Source: Dyadobacter diqingensis (GTDB lineage Bacteria > Bacteroidota > Bacteroidia > Cytophagales > Spirosomataceae). From it: a stretch of DNA of 64,000 nt. The notes beneath the pieces were generated by a model that searched no databases, was not told the DNA's origin, and worked only from the letters and a program-made list of their open reading frames with translations. Positions 52,150 to 62,168 of the stretch are shown here, piece after piece. Numbering within the stretch: the first letter of the stretch is position 1; each line of letters starts with the position of its first letter. The stretch is taken from assembly GCF_024220585.1 (NCBI RefSeq), contig NZ_JAMXKF010000002.1, positions 9,392 to 73,391 of the forward strand. The letters run 5' to 3'. Position numbers and translations under genes: made by a program.

Positions 52150-52863
52150 ATGGTTAAAATGCAAAAGCAACTTCGATTAAGCTATAAGGTCTATTTCAAT
52201 ACGCGCCTGCAAATGGTGCCCTTCCACGGGAATTTAACCACCCCACTTTACATTCAATTAATTTATAAACAGAAGCCGCAGTATTTTAAAAGCTCCTATT
52301 TCGACCAACTTGGGAATCCAAAGTACACCATCCGAAGCATTCTGGGAAACTATGCCCCTATGATTAACCAGGTGACCGATTCGGAAGAAAAACTTCTTAA
52401 ATATCTTTCCGAAAAACACCAGGACAATGTCGATATCAATGCATTTAAGGCCGAATACTATTTCCTAAGTCAGGATTTACTTTTTCATCTGGAAGAGCGA
52501 TTTCAGCAATTTTTAATAACATTCTTTCATGACAAGGGCCTCCCGGTCCTGGCATTTTTGATTTCCGAAGGTGGAAAACAGAGCACTGCTGAGCACATTC
52601 TGAATGACTTAAAAACGAGCCTGGATCACAAGCTCTTTACAAAACTCACAGAAAATGCAATTCACTATGCACCTCCCTATATACCTCTATGCGCATTTCT
52701 TCGAAGTATCCGTAGGCAGGCAGTACCATTTCTTTCCATTTTGGAATGGAATTCAAATAATTTTAAAAACGAATTTAAACCATTTTTAAACACTGTATAC
52801 CCTTCTTATCACTTCGATCAAGTCGACCAATACTTAAATGAGCTAAAAGAATCATTTCGCTGA
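52150..52863 (+). CDS. Hypothetical protein near the integrase
   Basis: About 237 residues from ATG 52150; ATGs at 52090 and 52159 are also possible, the first adding a hydrophobic stretch from AT-rich DNA. The start (QKQLRLSYKVYFNTRLQMVPFHGN) is followed by helical segments (NAPMINQVTDSEEKLLKYLSEKHQ-type and FEERFQQFLITFFHDKGLPVLAFL). No motif recognised. It is convergent with the integrase, ending 67 bases from the integrase stop. Possibly a regulator or accessory factor of the element. Confidence 0.5.
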   Translation: MVKMQKQLRLSYKVYFNTRLQMVPFHGNLTTPLYIQLIYKQKPQYFKSSYFDQLGNPKYTIRSILGNYAPMINQVTDSEEKLLKYLSEKHQDNVDINAFKAEYYFLSQDLLFHLEERFQQFLITFFHDKGLPVLAFLISEGGKQSTAEHILNDLKTSLDHKLFTKLTENAIHYAPPYIPLCAFLRSIRRQAVPFLSILEWNSNNFKNEFKPFLNTVYPSYHFDQVDQYLNELKESFR

Positions 52864-52929
52864 GCAAAATACCTTGTCCTGATCTTAGCGCTGATGCACA
52901 TTTCGGCACAACACAGGTCCCCTAAGCGC

Positions 52930-54057
52930 TTAGATTGGAATTAAATCTCCGTCAATAACCAGCTTGATTCTATGCGATGCATCCCGCTTAAGTTTATCTA
53001 CAATTTTTACATAGATCATTGTTGTTTTAAGATCTTTGTGCCCGAGCAGCTTGGACACAGTCACAATATCTGTCCCAAAAAGCAATTGTAAAGTTGCGAA
53101 TGTGTGCCTGAAACAGTGAAAAGTTAAATGCTTCGAAATTCCGGCATCCTTAATCCATTCGGGAAGAATATAATCTACCTGACCGTATTTGAGACCCGTA
53201 AATACTTTTCCTTGTGATGGCTGCCCCAGTAAGTCGTAAGCCTGGTCAGAAATTGGCATAAACTCGGCGCTGCCGGTTTTGTCGATCAGGAACTGGATAA
53301 AATAGTTACCTCTGACGCCTTTTAATTCCGACCACGTAAGCGTATTGATATCGGAGAATCTCAGACCAGTCAGAATCGAAAACAGACACGCTCTTTTTAC
53401 TATTTCAGATCTGCATGGCGTATTGGCTAAAAGCTGTATTTCATCCTGGAATAGAAATTCCCGATGCGTGTCCTTGGGAGAAATACTATCAATGATCTCC
53501 CCGAGGTTGACCGCAAGTAAACCTTTTTTGAATGCTGCTTTCAAAGTTGCTTTGTATTTTGCAAAGTAACTGACGGCCGTATTCCTTGAAATGGATCTGC
53601 CAAATCTACCGATGCCTGGCGCTGATAATAAATAATCCGCATATTCTTCACTGAACGTTTCATTCAGCTGCGGAAACAGCACCTTATCACCGGCAAAACT
53701 TTTAAAATAACTGACAGCCATTCTCCAATTTTCCAGATTGGTCCCGTTTCGCCTCTCTTTTTGTGATTCAAAGAATTCAATAAAATCTCCGTTCATCATC
53801 CGGGCGGATAAAAAACCAAACCTTTTATTTTGTACTTCAAGCTGCCTTCTGGACCGAATCGTTTCAGCAAGTTCCATGGTCTCTTTGTTGTGAAGCCGCT
53901 CAAGCTCAGTTCTGGGTTTCTCATAGACGTAAATCTTGAGATAATTTTTCCTTGTCATCGCACCGGTATCCGGATTTGGAACCGGCGGATAAATGTCCAG
54001 GTAAAGGGCAATCCTGCCCTTTCCGATTTTCTTTCGTCTTAATGTTACCTTGCTCAC
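52930..54057 (-). CDS. Tyrosine integrase of the ICE
   Basis: 375 residues. An arm/SAM-like N-terminal part (residues 1-190) precedes the catalytic domain. Catalytic residues are visible: Arg 233 (TGLRFSD), a Lys near 260, His 314 and Arg 317 (FHCFRHTF), His 340 (LGHKDL) and Tyr 349 (TMIYVK). It integrates and excises the element. The start is GTG at 54057, overlapping the stop of the zinc-finger/HTH gene by four bases (GTGA), so the two are coupled. It is the integrase nearest the chromosomal junction at mnmE. Confidence 0.95.
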   Translation of the reverse strand: MSKVTLRRKKIGKGRIALYLDIYPPVPNPDTGAMTRKNYLKIYVYEKPRTELERLHNKETMELAETIRSRRQLEVQNKRFGFLSARMMNGDFIEFFESQKERRNGTNLENWRMAVSYFKSFAGDKVLFPQLNETFSEEYADYLLSAPGIGRFGRSISRNTAVSYFAKYKATLKAAFKKGLLAVNLGEIIDSISPKDTHREFLFQDEIQLLANTPCRSEIVKRACLFSILTGLRFSDINTLTWSELKGVRGNYFIQFLIDKTGSAEFMPISDQAYDLLGQPSQGKVFTGLKYGQVDYILPEWIKDAGISKHLTFHCFRHTFATLQLLFGTDIVTVSKLLGHKDLKTTMIYVKIVDKLKRDASHRIKLVIDGDLIPI

Positions 54058-54662
54058 TTTCCACCTCCTCTCATTAAACGATATGCCCGATCTATATGCT
54101 TTTTGGAAACATAAATTTCCTTACCCTCCTGAAATTTAGGAATTTTCTTCCTGTTGACCATACTGTAAACAGAGTCTCTGGTGACACCCAGAGAAGACGT
54201 GATATAGTCAACAGTGTAACAATTGTCTTTTGTCAGAGGTTCTTCTTCCAATGTAACTTTTGGCACCGGTTTCACGGCAAGGGCGGGCAGCTCAAACAGG
54301 CGCTGGATTTCCGATCGTAAAACCCTTGTTTTTCTGACGCCTAAATTGATAGCTTTTAACTTGCCGGATGCGATCATTGAATGAATAGCTTTGCTCGAGC
54401 AGCCTAAAACAAGAGCAGCATCATTGACGGTGAGAAACTCCTTATCCCAGACCTGATTCTTAGGAATGTCTCTGATCGCCTGGGTCTGCCTGTCGCTTTC
54501 CTGAATCCTGATCTGCATTTTTTGCTGCTTCGCATTCTTCCTTCGAAGCTTATAGTTACGCTTGGCGCATTCATCGCCACAGAATCTGGTAACCGTGGTT
54601 TTTGCTGTAAATTCTTTGCTGCAATGTTCGCAAATCCGTGTAATACTAATATTGGAGCTCAT
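54054..54662 (-). CDS. Zinc-finger plus double-HTH protein coupled to the integrase
   Basis: 202 residues. An N-terminal zinc ribbon (CEHC ... FCGDEC, residues 11-30) precedes a basic helix ([11 protein letters not shown]) and two excisionase-type HTH modules ([54 protein letters not shown]). The two HTH copies suggest binding to paired sites at the ICE end. Its gap upstream carries a perfect inverted repeat that may be its operator. Likely directs integrase action or its own expression. Confidence 0.82.
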   Translation of the reverse strand: MSSNISITRICEHCSKEFTAKTTVTRFCGDECAKRNYKLRRKNAKQQKMQIRIQESDRQTQAIRDIPKNQVWDKEFLTVNDAALVLGCSSKAIHSMIASGKLKAINLGVRKTRVLRSEIQRLFELPALAVKPVPKVTLEEEPLTKDNCYTVDYITSSLGVTRDSVYSMVNRKKIPKFQEGKEIYVSKKHIDRAYRLMRGGGK

Positions 54663-54737
54663 AAGCAGATATAAGATTACAAAAGGGTAAATAAGGTGAT
54701 TTAAGGGTAAATAAGGGAAGTAATCTCTCCCGTTTTT

Positions 54738-54769
54738 TGTCCCTCAAAATTTGACAATCTTGAGGGACA
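54738..54769. promoter_or_regulatory. Inverted repeat upstream of the HTH-integrase operon
   Basis: TGTCCCTCAA and TTGAGGGACA, perfect 10-bp arms with a 12-base spacer, 75 bases upstream of the ATG. Good candidate operator for the HTH protein. Confidence 0.5.
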
Positions 54770-54814
54770 AATAGGGGACAAAAATAGACAAAACTTAACA
54801 AAAAGCCCAAAAGA

Positions 54815-54858
54815 AAACGGTTGAAAATTTTGATTAATAGTCTAATTTTCAACCGTTT
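54815..54858. repeat. Perfect inverted repeat at the ICE/mnmE junction
   Basis: AAACGGTTGAAAATT and AATTTTCAACCGTTT, 15-bp arms, 14-base loop, 32 bases beyond the mnmE stop. It could be the mnmE terminator (TCTTTTGGG follows on the minus strand) or part of the attachment/integrase-binding region. Confidence 0.5.
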
Positions 54859-54889
54859 ATATCTATTTACTTGCAGTTACTTTGTGCGC

Positions 54890-56257
54890 CTACTTGCCGA
54901 TACAAAACTTACTAAAAATATTATCCAGCAAATCATCCGTCACGATAGTACCAGTGATCTCCCCCAAGTGATGTAATGACAACCGGATGTCCTGCGCCAG
55001 AAAATCACCAGTGATTCCTGTGTCAAGCCCGTTGATTACTTCATTTAGCGCATCCTGGGTTTTCAGCAAATGTTCGTAATGACGCAGGTTGGTGACGACC
55101 GTATCCGTTGCCGATTGTCCGTAGACGCGTGCAACCAGGATGTCGGTAAGCGTTTTTAAACCTTCCTGCGTTTGAGCTGATATGCCGACTAATTCCGGAT
55201 TTTCTTCTTTTAACTTTTCAAACAATGTCTGGTTGTAATCGAGTTTATTTAATACCCAAAGAGTATCTTTTTTATCCGAAACTTCCGTCGCTAATTGCTT
55301 ATTTTGCAAATATGTTTCTTCACTGTCCGACAGGAAAATCACGATATCTGCTTTTTCCATGGCCCCGCGCGAACGTTCAATACCGATCGACTCTACCAGA
55401 TCGGTTGTTTCCCGAATACCAGCCGTATCGATAAACCTGAATTTCAACCCTTCCAGCACCATCGTGTCTTCAATCACGTCACGGGTTGTACCGGCAACAC
55501 TGGTCACAATGGCTTTTTCTTCATTTAAAAGTGCGTTCAGTAAAGTCGATTTGCCAACATTGGGCGAGCCGACAATCGCTACCGGAACGCCTTCCTTCAA
55601 CGCATTTCCAAAATCAAATGATTCGATAAGCGGTGCGATTGTCTTCCGAAGTTTGATAATCAATTGCCTTAAATCGTCGCGTTCAGCGAATTCAACATCT
55701 TCCTCACCGAAATCCAGTTCAAGCTCCACCAGCGATGCGAAATGAATCAACTCGGTACGCAATGATGCCAGTTTCTTCGAAAACCCTCCACGTAGCTGGT
55801 TCAATGCCGTTTTATGACTGGCCTCTGAATCCGCGGCGATAAGATCGGCAACGGCTTCGGCCTGCACCAGGTCAAATTGTCCGTTTAAAAATGCGCGCTG
55901 GGTAAATTCCCCCGGACGTGCTATGCGGGCTCCTTTTTTGATCAGGAGTTTAAGGATTTGTTTAAGGATATAGTCAGAGCCGTGACAGGAAATCTCCACG
56001 GAATCTTCTTTGGTAAAAGATTTCGGTGTTTTAAAAACCGTAACCAGCACTTCGTCAATAAGTTCGCTCTCGGATTGAATCGTGCCGAAATGCGCGGTAT
56101 GACTTTCAACCAGATTCAGATTTTTTCCCTTAAAAATTTCGTTTACAATACTTATTGAATTAAGTCCTGAAACGCGTATTACTCCAATTGCGCCTACACC
56201 TGACGGTGTTGCCAATGCGCAAATTGCTTCCTGTTGATGTATTGGATTATTGATCAT
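54890..56257 (-). CDS. mnmE: tRNA-modification GTPase MnmE (TrmE)
   Basis: 455 residues from ATG 56257. With MnmG it makes the 5-carboxymethylaminomethyl (or taurinomethyl-type) modification on wobble uridine of certain tRNAs. The N-terminal formyl-THF domain (ICALATPSGVGAIGVIRVSG) and the GTPase G1 motif GSPNVGKST are visible, as are DTAGIRETTD (G3, with arginine finger-type loop) and NKLD (G4). The C-terminus FCIGK carries the conserved CIGK. The gene is intact, and its 3' end is where the mobile element begins, so it may be the integration target. Confidence 0.97.
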   Translation of the reverse strand: MINNPIHQQEAICALATPSGVGAIGVIRVSGLNSISIVNEIFKGKNLNLVESHTAHFGTIQSESELIDEVLVTVFKTPKSFTKEDSVEISCHGSDYILKQILKLLIKKGARIARPGEFTQRAFLNGQFDLVQAEAVADLIAADSEASHKTALNQLRGGFSKKLASLRTELIHFASLVELELDFGEEDVEFAERDDLRQLIIKLRKTIAPLIESFDFGNALKEGVPVAIVGSPNVGKSTLLNALLNEEKAIVTSVAGTTRDVIEDTMVLEGLKFRFIDTAGIRETTDLVESIGIERSRGAMEKADIVIFLSDSEETYLQNKQLATEVSDKKDTLWVLNKLDYNQTLFEKLKEENPELVGISAQTQEGLKTLTDILVARVYGQSATDTVVTNLRHYEHLLKTQDALNEVINGLDTGITGDFLAQDIRLSLHHLGEITGTIVTDDLLDNIFSKFCIGK

Positions 56258-56358
56258 AATGCAAAGATGGCATTCAGTCAGCAATTATTTCAGGATTTAT
56301 TTTGTTACCTCCTATCTTAGTACCCAATTTTATATATTGCTTATTTACTTTTTGAATT

Positions 56359-56985
56359 TTGCTAACTGAAACATTACCCATCGTCACCAGTCAACTTCCT
56401 GTCATGGAAGCATTTTACACTTTGCAGGGAGAAGGCCAGCATAGTGGAAAAGCGGCCTATTTCATTCGTTTAGGCGGCTGCGAGGTCGGTTGCCACTGGT
56501 GTGATGTAAAAGAATCCTGGGACGCGGATGCGCATCCAAAACAGGAGATCAACACAATTGTCGAAGGTGCCCTGGCCTACCCTGGCCGGCTTGCGGTGAT
56601 AACCGGCGGAGAACCTTTGATGTATAATCTCGACGAACTGACGGGCGCCTTGCAAGCTGCCGGTTTTCAAACCAATATTGAAACTTCGGGGGTATATCCG
56701 TTTACCGGGCACTGGAACTGGGTTTGTTTTTCTCCCAAGAAATTCAAAATGCCTCACGCCGACATTTATACAAATGCCAACGAGCTGAAAGCGATCATTT
56801 ATAACAAAAGTGATTTTGAATTTGCAGAAGAGCACGCGGCGCTGGTCAATAGCGATTGCACTTTATTGCTGCAACCCGAATGGAGTAAACATGAGCAGAT
56901 GCTGCCTTTGATAATTGATTATATCAAAGACAATCCAAAATGGAAAATGTCGTTACAGACTCATAAATATATGAATATCCCGTAA
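56359..56985 (+). CDS. queE: 7-carboxy-7-deazaguanine synthase
   Basis: 208-residue radical-SAM enzyme of queuosine/preQ0 synthesis; converts 6-carboxy-tetrahydropterin to CDG. The cluster motif GGCEVGCHWCDVKESWD (Cys-x3-Cys-x2-Cys) is at about residues 41-57. The substrate region FYTLQGEGQHSGKAAYFIRL is typical. The start is TTG at 56359 (LTETLPIV), since no ATG lies upstream in frame; the ATG at 56404 would cut part of the conserved LPVMEAFY start. It is divergent from mnmE and overlaps the next gene by one base (TAATG). Confidence 0.93.
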   Translation: MLTETLPIVTSQLPVMEAFYTLQGEGQHSGKAAYFIRLGGCEVGCHWCDVKESWDADAHPKQEINTIVEGALAYPGRLAVITGGEPLMYNLDELTGALQAAGFQTNIETSGVYPFTGHWNWVCFSPKKFKMPHADIYTNANELKAIIYNKSDFEFAEEHAALVNSDCTLLLQPEWSKHEQMLPLIIDYIKDNPKWKMSLQTHKYMNIP

Positions 56986-58886
56986 TGTACCGCTTTCTTC
57001 TGAGCCTGCTGTTTTTAGTCTGGTTGCATCCTTCACCTGGTTACGCGCAGGATGCGCCGTTATCGCGTCGTGGGCGTGAGACTTTTGAAAAGGCACAAAA
57101 AGCCTGGCAAGCCAGACAATTGAATGAAGCGATGGTGCTGTTTGAAAAGGTGGAAGAAACCGATCCAAATAATGCAGAACTGCACTTGCGACTTGCTCAG
57201 ATTTATGAGCTGCAAAAAAAAACAGAACTTACCCGGAAACATTTTCTGCGTTTTGTAACGCTCCGGCCTTCCGATCCTCAGTCTTCCACGGCTTATCAAT
57301 GGCTTGGGAGTAATTTTTTTCAGGCTGAGAAATACGATTCTTCCATTGTGTATTTTGAAAAGGCACTGGCATTGGCTCCCGCCAAATCAGGACTGGCACG
57401 ACTGGCGCAAAAAAGCACGGCTTCGGCCCGTTTTGCGCAGAACGCGTTGAAGCACCCTGTGAAAGTGCACAAACAATCCATGGGCGATACAGTCAACTTT
57501 CTGAACTCGCAGTTTTTCCCTGTCATGACCGCTGATGACGAAACACTTATTTTTACGGGACTGACTGAAAACAGGGACGAAAATATTTACATAACGCACC
57601 GCATTAACGGGGGCTGGGATGTTCCTGAGCAAATCTCCAAATCCATCAACACTACCAATAACGAGGGCACATGCAGCATTTCGGCAGATGGCAGAACGCT
57701 GGTGCTGACGGCCTGCAACCGCCCGGATAGTTATGGCGGGTGCGATTTATACATTTCCAAGAAACAAGGCAACGACTGGAGTGCGCCGCAGAATTTGGGT
57801 GAGAGTATCAATTCCCGGAACTGGGAGTCACAGCCTTCCCTCTCGGCCGACGGACGGGTTTTGTATTTTGCCTCCGACCGCCGGGGTGGCCTGGGAAAAT
57901 CGGACCTGTGGTATTCTGTTCTGAAAGGCAAAGACCTTTGGTCAGAACCTAAAAACCTGGGACCGGGCATTAATACACCGGATGACGAAAATGCCCCTTT
58001 CATCCACGCCAACGGACGAACACTCTTTTATGCGTCAAACGGACTTCCGGGTATGGGAGGTTTTGATATTTTTCTTGCCCAGAAAGTGGATACTACCTGG
58101 TCAGCGCCGACAAACATCGGATATCCCATCAACACGCTGGCAGATCAGGTTGCTCTTTTTATTTCGGCAAACGGTAAAAAAGCCTATTATACCGACGATA
58201 GCTCTGATAAATCCAAAGGCCGCTCGCTGTTGTATACTTTCGATTTGCCGGATACGCTGCAAAATCTGATCACCCCTACCCGTTATGCCAAAGGGAAAGT
58301 TTTCGATAAAAAAACACAGAAACCACTGGCATCCAGTATTGAGCTTTATGACCTGAAAAAGCAGGAGAAAGTCGCCGAGTTTTCGTCAGACGCTCAAACG
58401 GGTCATTTCCTGGCAGTGTTAAACAAAGGAAGTGAGTATGCCTTTTATGTTTCCAAAAGCGGATATTTATTTAAAAGCCTTACATTTTCGGTAGCGGACT
58501 CGGCATCTTCGGTTAACCTTGATGTTCCGATGGAGGCCATTGAGAAAGACAGGATTGAAGTTTTAAACAATATTTTCTTTAATACCGGCGCCTTTACGCT
58601 GGATGATAAATCCAAAGTAGAGCTTGATCTGATGGTTGATTTCCTGAAAAACAACAAACAGATCGGCATCGAAATATCAGGACATACAGACGACGTAGGT
58701 ACCGATCAGGTTAATCTCGAACTTTCTAAAAAAAGGGCTCAGTCGGTGATGAATTACCTGCAACAATCGGGAATTGAAGCCACCAGACTCACTGCCAAAG
58801 GGTATGGCGAAACACGCCCCGTAGCCAAAAATGATTCAGAAGAAAACCGACAGAAGAATCGTCGGATTGAGTGGCGGGTTTTGTAA
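56985..58886 (+). CDS. OmpA-family lipoprotein-like protein with TPR and PD40 repeats
   Basis: 633 residues. Signal peptide (FLLSLLFLVWLHPSPGYAQ), TPR units (residues about 30-140, AWQARQLNEAMVLFEKVEETDPNNAELHLRLAQIY), a six-bladed PD40/TolB-type propeller (about 170-400, with repeating ESQPSLSADGRVLYFASDRRGG). A carboxypeptidase-regulatory-like insert and an OmpA peptidoglycan-binding domain at 520-633 (IFFNTGAFTLDD ... GHTDDVGTDQVNLELSKKRA) follow. Typical of Bacteroidota envelope proteins. Coupled to queE by a one-base overlap, though functionally unrelated. Confidence 0.88.
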   Translation: MYRFLLSLLFLVWLHPSPGYAQDAPLSRRGRETFEKAQKAWQARQLNEAMVLFEKVEETDPNNAELHLRLAQIYELQKKTELTRKHFLRFVTLRPSDPQSSTAYQWLGSNFFQAEKYDSSIVYFEKALALAPAKSGLARLAQKSTASARFAQNALKHPVKVHKQSMGDTVNFLNSQFFPVMTADDETLIFTGLTENRDENIYITHRINGGWDVPEQISKSINTTNNEGTCSISADGRTLVLTACNRPDSYGGCDLYISKKQGNDWSAPQNLGESINSRNWESQPSLSADGRVLYFASDRRGGLGKSDLWYSVLKGKDLWSEPKNLGPGINTPDDENAPFIHANGRTLFYASNGLPGMGGFDIFLAQKVDTTWSAPTNIGYPINTLADQVALFISANGKKAYYTDDSSDKSKGRSLLYTFDLPDTLQNLITPTRYAKGKVFDKKTQKPLASSIELYDLKKQEKVAEFSSDAQTGHFLAVLNKGSEYAFYVSKSGYLFKSLTFSVADSASSVNLDVPMEAIEKDRIEVLNNIFFNTGAFTLDDKSKVELDLMVDFLKNNKQIGIEISGHTDDVGTDQVNLELSKKRAQSVMNYLQQSGIEATRLTAKGYGETRPVAKNDSEENRQKNRRIEWRVL

Positions 58887-59067
58887 GAATATTTGCAAAA
58901 AGGAGTGAAATTTCGCACTTTTGTCTATAAGCATATGTTATCCCTACGTGCGTGCAAAATTTCAGCACACTCTTTTTAACACACTATTACAGAGAACAGG
59001 TTTAGCCGGTTCTGCCCTGTACACACTTTGAATTAAAGAATTTGATTATTATAAGTAAGAAATTAAC

Positions 59068-60036
59068 ATGACATCTGAAAAAGTAGATTGCCTTATTATT
59101 GGTTCCGGTCCTGCCGGATATACCGCTGCCATATATGCTTCAAGAGCCGGTCTTAATCCTGTCCTGTACCAGGGAGCGCAGCCGGGCGGGCAGTTAACCA
59201 TTACCACAGAAGTTGACAATTACCCAGGTTATCCGGACGGAATTACAGGTCCTGAGATGATGATCAACTTTGAAAAACAAGCCAAACGTTTCGGAACGGA
59301 TGTTCGTTACGGTATGGCGACTTCGGTTGACTTTACGACTTATCCTCGCAAAGTAATCATTGACGGTCAAAAGGAGATTTTGGCTGATGCCGTGATCATT
59401 TCAACAGGTGCTACTGCCAAATGGCTTGGCCTGCCTGACGAAGAGAGACTAAACGGACGTGGCGTATCTGCCTGTGCCGTTTGTGATGGTTTCTTCTTCC
59501 GTGGCCAGGATGTAGTTGTTGTAGGTGCGGGTGATACGGCTGCTGAAGAAGCAAGTTATCTTGCCAAATTGTGCCGCAAGGTATATCTGGTTGTTCGTCG
59601 TGACGAAATGCGTGCTTCAAAAATCATGCAGAAACGCCTTGAAACACTTCCAAACATAGAGATTTTATGGAACACTGAAACCGTAAGACTGAATGGTGAA
59701 GAAGGTTTGGAAAGTGTTGTCGTGAAAAACAATAAAACAGGTGAAGAAAGCGTACTGGAAGCAACAGGATTCTTCGTTGCGATCGGTCATAAGCCTAACA
59801 CCGAAATTTTCAAAGGATATATCGACATGGATGAAACAGGGTATATCAAAACCATCAAAGGCTCTGCACATACCAATGTTGCAGGAGTATTTGCCTGTGG
59901 TGATGCACAGGACAATGTGTACCGCCAGGCGATAACTGCCGCTGGCACAGGCTGTATGGCTGCTCTGGACGCTGAACGTTTCCTGATGGAGCGTGAGGTT
60001 GAGGTGATCGCTGACGATATCCTTGAAACAAATTAA
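59068..60036 (+). CDS. trxB: Thioredoxin-disulfide reductase
   Basis: 322 residues. NADPH-dependent reduction of thioredoxin. FAD-binding GSGPAGYTAAIYASRAG (residues 12-28), redox-active CAVCDG (Cys 136 and 139), NADPH-binding VVGAGDTAAEEASYLAKL, and the C-terminal GVFACGDAQDNVYRQAITAAG flavin motif are all present. Length is standard. Chromosomal, single transcription unit with a long hairpin after it. Confidence 0.97.
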   Translation: MTSEKVDCLIIGSGPAGYTAAIYASRAGLNPVLYQGAQPGGQLTITTEVDNYPGYPDGITGPEMMINFEKQAKRFGTDVRYGMATSVDFTTYPRKVIIDGQKEILADAVIISTGATAKWLGLPDEERLNGRGVSACAVCDGFFFRGQDVVVVGAGDTAAEEASYLAKLCRKVYLVVRRDEMRASKIMQKRLETLPNIEILWNTETVRLNGEEGLESVVVKNNKTGEESVLEATGFFVAIGHKPNTEIFKGYIDMDETGYIKTIKGSAHTNVAGVFACGDAQDNVYRQAITAAGTGCMAALDAERFLMEREVEVIADDILETN

Positions 60037-60066
60037 GAATAAACCGGACAACTCAGACATTTAAAG

Positions 60067-60106
60067 TCGGGCTACCAATTTGTGCAAAACACAGTTGGTA
60101 GCCCGA
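60067..60106 (+). terminator. Hairpin after trxB
   Basis: TCGGGCTACCAA and TTGGTAGCCCGA, perfect 12-bp arms with a 16-base loop, 30 bases past the stop. No T-run, so termination is likely but unproven. Confidence 0.6.
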
Positions 60107-60122
60107 TACATTAATAATATTT

Positions 60123-61199
60123 ATGAAAGAAAAGCTTATTGTAGGTTTGCTAATGGTCGTGTGTTTGATCCCCTGGAACACGCAAGCACAAGAGCGAGGA
60201 AAGTTCAAGAAAAACCCGAAAATCAATCAGGCAGGAAGTAATGCCAATGAAGGCCCAACCAAAGTAGGAACGCCTCAGCCCGAGGACGAATACCAGGTAG
60301 AAACCTCTACCTTAAAATTCCAGAGCCAGTTTGAACCTGTAAAACCGCTCAATCCCGTTGTAAGTGAGGACACTTCAACAATTGACGAAGGAGAAACCGA
60401 TGTGGTAGAAGTTGTCGATTCGCTTCTTGTGGGAGACGAATGGGTAAAATCTGCCGAGTATTACGTGATCTGGGACGCCCGGACCATCAACCCTTATGGT
60501 TTGAGCCCGCTTGATTTTGACGAACCTGTCGATTTGACTTTGTATAACCCTGCTGTTAACCGGATGTGGAGCACGCCCATGCCGCAGACACCGACGACTT
60601 CTAATTTTAGCTATCGTTGGGGCCGCTGGCATAACGGAACCGACCTTGATCTGGAAACAGGTGACACGGTCCGGTCAACGTATGACGGGATGGTCAGGAT
60701 TGTAGCCTGGGACGGAAGCGGTTATGGAAAATTCATTCTGGTACGTCATTACAATGGGTTGGAAACACTCTACGGTCACCTTTCCAAGCAATTGGTGGAG
60801 TCGGGCCAGTTGGTGAAAGCTGGTGAGGTAATCGGGCTTGGCGGTAATACCGGCCGTAGCTCTGGCTCTCACTTACACTATGAAAACCGTTACGAAGGAA
60901 ATCCGTTTGACCCAAGAAATATTTACGACTGGGAAAATGCTCAGATCAAATCGGATCACTTTTTACTAACCAGCAATGCATGGAGTCACCTCCGCGGCGG
61001 ACGTACCACAAAAAGCGAGTTTGATGCTGGCGATGCGCCGGCCGCCTACACACGTTCGATTTTGCATAAAGTGCGTTCAGGAGATACGCTGTCATCCATC
61101 GCGTCAAAATACGGAGTTGCTATTTCGGCTATTGCCAAAAAGAACCGGATATCAACCCGGTCAACTTTACGCCTGGGCCAAAAAATAAGAATCAAATAA
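60123..61199 (+). CDS. Secreted M23 peptidase with LysM domain
   Basis: 358 residues. Signal peptide (IVGLLMVVCLIPWNTQAQ), a 150-residue linker, then the M23 metallopeptidase fold: HNGTDLDLETGD (zinc ligands H and D), YGHLSKQLVESGQLVKAGEVIGLGGNTGRSSGSHLHYE (HLH). The C-terminus is a LysM peptidoglycan-binding module (HKVRSGDTLSSIASKYGVAISAIAKKN). Cleaves peptidoglycan cross-links or activates amidases at the cell wall. It has its own terminator. Confidence 0.93.
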   Translation: MKEKLIVGLLMVVCLIPWNTQAQERGKFKKNPKINQAGSNANEGPTKVGTPQPEDEYQVETSTLKFQSQFEPVKPLNPVVSEDTSTIDEGETDVVEVVDSLLVGDEWVKSAEYYVIWDARTINPYGLSPLDFDEPVDLTLYNPAVNRMWSTPMPQTPTTSNFSYRWGRWHNGTDLDLETGDTVRSTYDGMVRIVAWDGSGYGKFILVRHYNGLETLYGHLSKQLVESGQLVKAGEVIGLGGNTGRSSGSHLHYENRYEGNPFDPRNIYDWENAQIKSDHFLLTSNAWSHLRGGRTTKSEFDAGDAPAAYTRSILHKVRSGDTLSSIASKYGVAISAIAKKNRISTRSTLRLGQKIRIK

Positions 61200-61205
61200 C
61201 AAGTC

Positions 61206-61233
61206 AAGCCGGATTAATTCCGGCTTTATTTTT
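61206..61233 (+). terminator. Intrinsic terminator after the M23 gene
   Basis: AAGCCGGA and TCCGGCTT arms, 5-base loop, then a T-rich run. Confidence 0.8.
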
Positions 61234-61256
61234 ACAATAGAAAGCAAAAAGCCCCA

Positions 61257-61988
61257 ATGAAACTTGATATTCTTGCCATAACTGCACACCCCGACGATGT
61301 AGAACTTTGTTGTGCAGGTACTTTACTAGCCCAAATGGCACTGGGTAAAAAAGTCGGGATTGTTGATCTTACCCGTGGAGAACTTGGAACCAGAGGTACA
61401 CCCGAAGGCCGTATTCAGGAAGCTGCCGACGCGGCCAAGGTGCTCAATGTTGATATAAGGGAAAATGTGGGCCTTTCAGACGGCTTTTTTCAGAATATAG
61501 AAGCACAGCAGAAAGCAATTATCCCTTACATCAGAAAGTACCAGCCGGATATCGTTATAACGAACGCCATCGACGACCGCCATCCCGATCACGGGCGCGG
61601 AGCACAACTGGTAGCCGACAGCTGTTTCTATTCGGGACTAAGGATGATTGAAACTTTTGACGAGCAGGGCAATAAACAGGAAGCATGGAGGCCACGCCTG
61701 GTTTTTCATTCCATCCAGGACCGATACATCAAACCGGATTTCGTGGTGGATATTACTGCATTCCATGACCAAAAAATACAGGCAGTCCGTGCATTCAAAA
61801 GCCAGTTCTTTAACTCTGAATATGATGCAAACAGCGATGAGCCGCAAAGTTATATCTCCTCCCCTGCTTTTCTGGAATTTATTATAGCCAGAGCACAGGA
61901 AATGGGACATGCCATTGGCGTTAAATATGGCGAAGGATTTACGACACGCCGTATGCTCGGTGTTCAGGATCTTTCTTCATTCATCTGA
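61257..61988 (+). CDS. bshB1: Bacillithiol biosynthesis deacetylase BshB1
   Basis: 243 residues. Removes acetyl from GlcNAc-malate in bacillithiol synthesis. LmbE-type zinc site AHPDDVELCCAGT (residues 9-21), TRGELGTRGTPEGR, and the NAIDDRHPDHGRGAQLV block with the third zinc histidine are all seen, the pattern that separates BshB1 from other LmbE proteins. Consistent with a bacillithiol-using Bacteroidota species. Start ATG 61257. Confidence 0.93.
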   Translation: MKLDILAITAHPDDVELCCAGTLLAQMALGKKVGIVDLTRGELGTRGTPEGRIQEAADAAKVLNVDIRENVGLSDGFFQNIEAQQKAIIPYIRKYQPDIVITNAIDDRHPDHGRGAQLVADSCFYSGLRMIETFDEQGNKQEAWRPRLVFHSIQDRYIKPDFVVDITAFHDQKIQAVRAFKSQFFNSEYDANSDEPQSYISSPAFLEFIIARAQEMGHAIGVKYGEGFTTRRMLGVQDLSSFI

Positions 61989-62168
61989 CCTGCAATTTTT
62001 ACCCGATAGTAAAGCCTGGGATCGAATTTTTGATTTCAGGCTTTTGTTTTACATTCATAGCCAACAAAACCAAGCGAATATCAAATTGCCGGAACAAGGT
62101 GAAATGTCAATATGTTACATCTTTGCGTGCCTAAATTTCGTATATCTTAAAAAATAAAGCTGACGATA

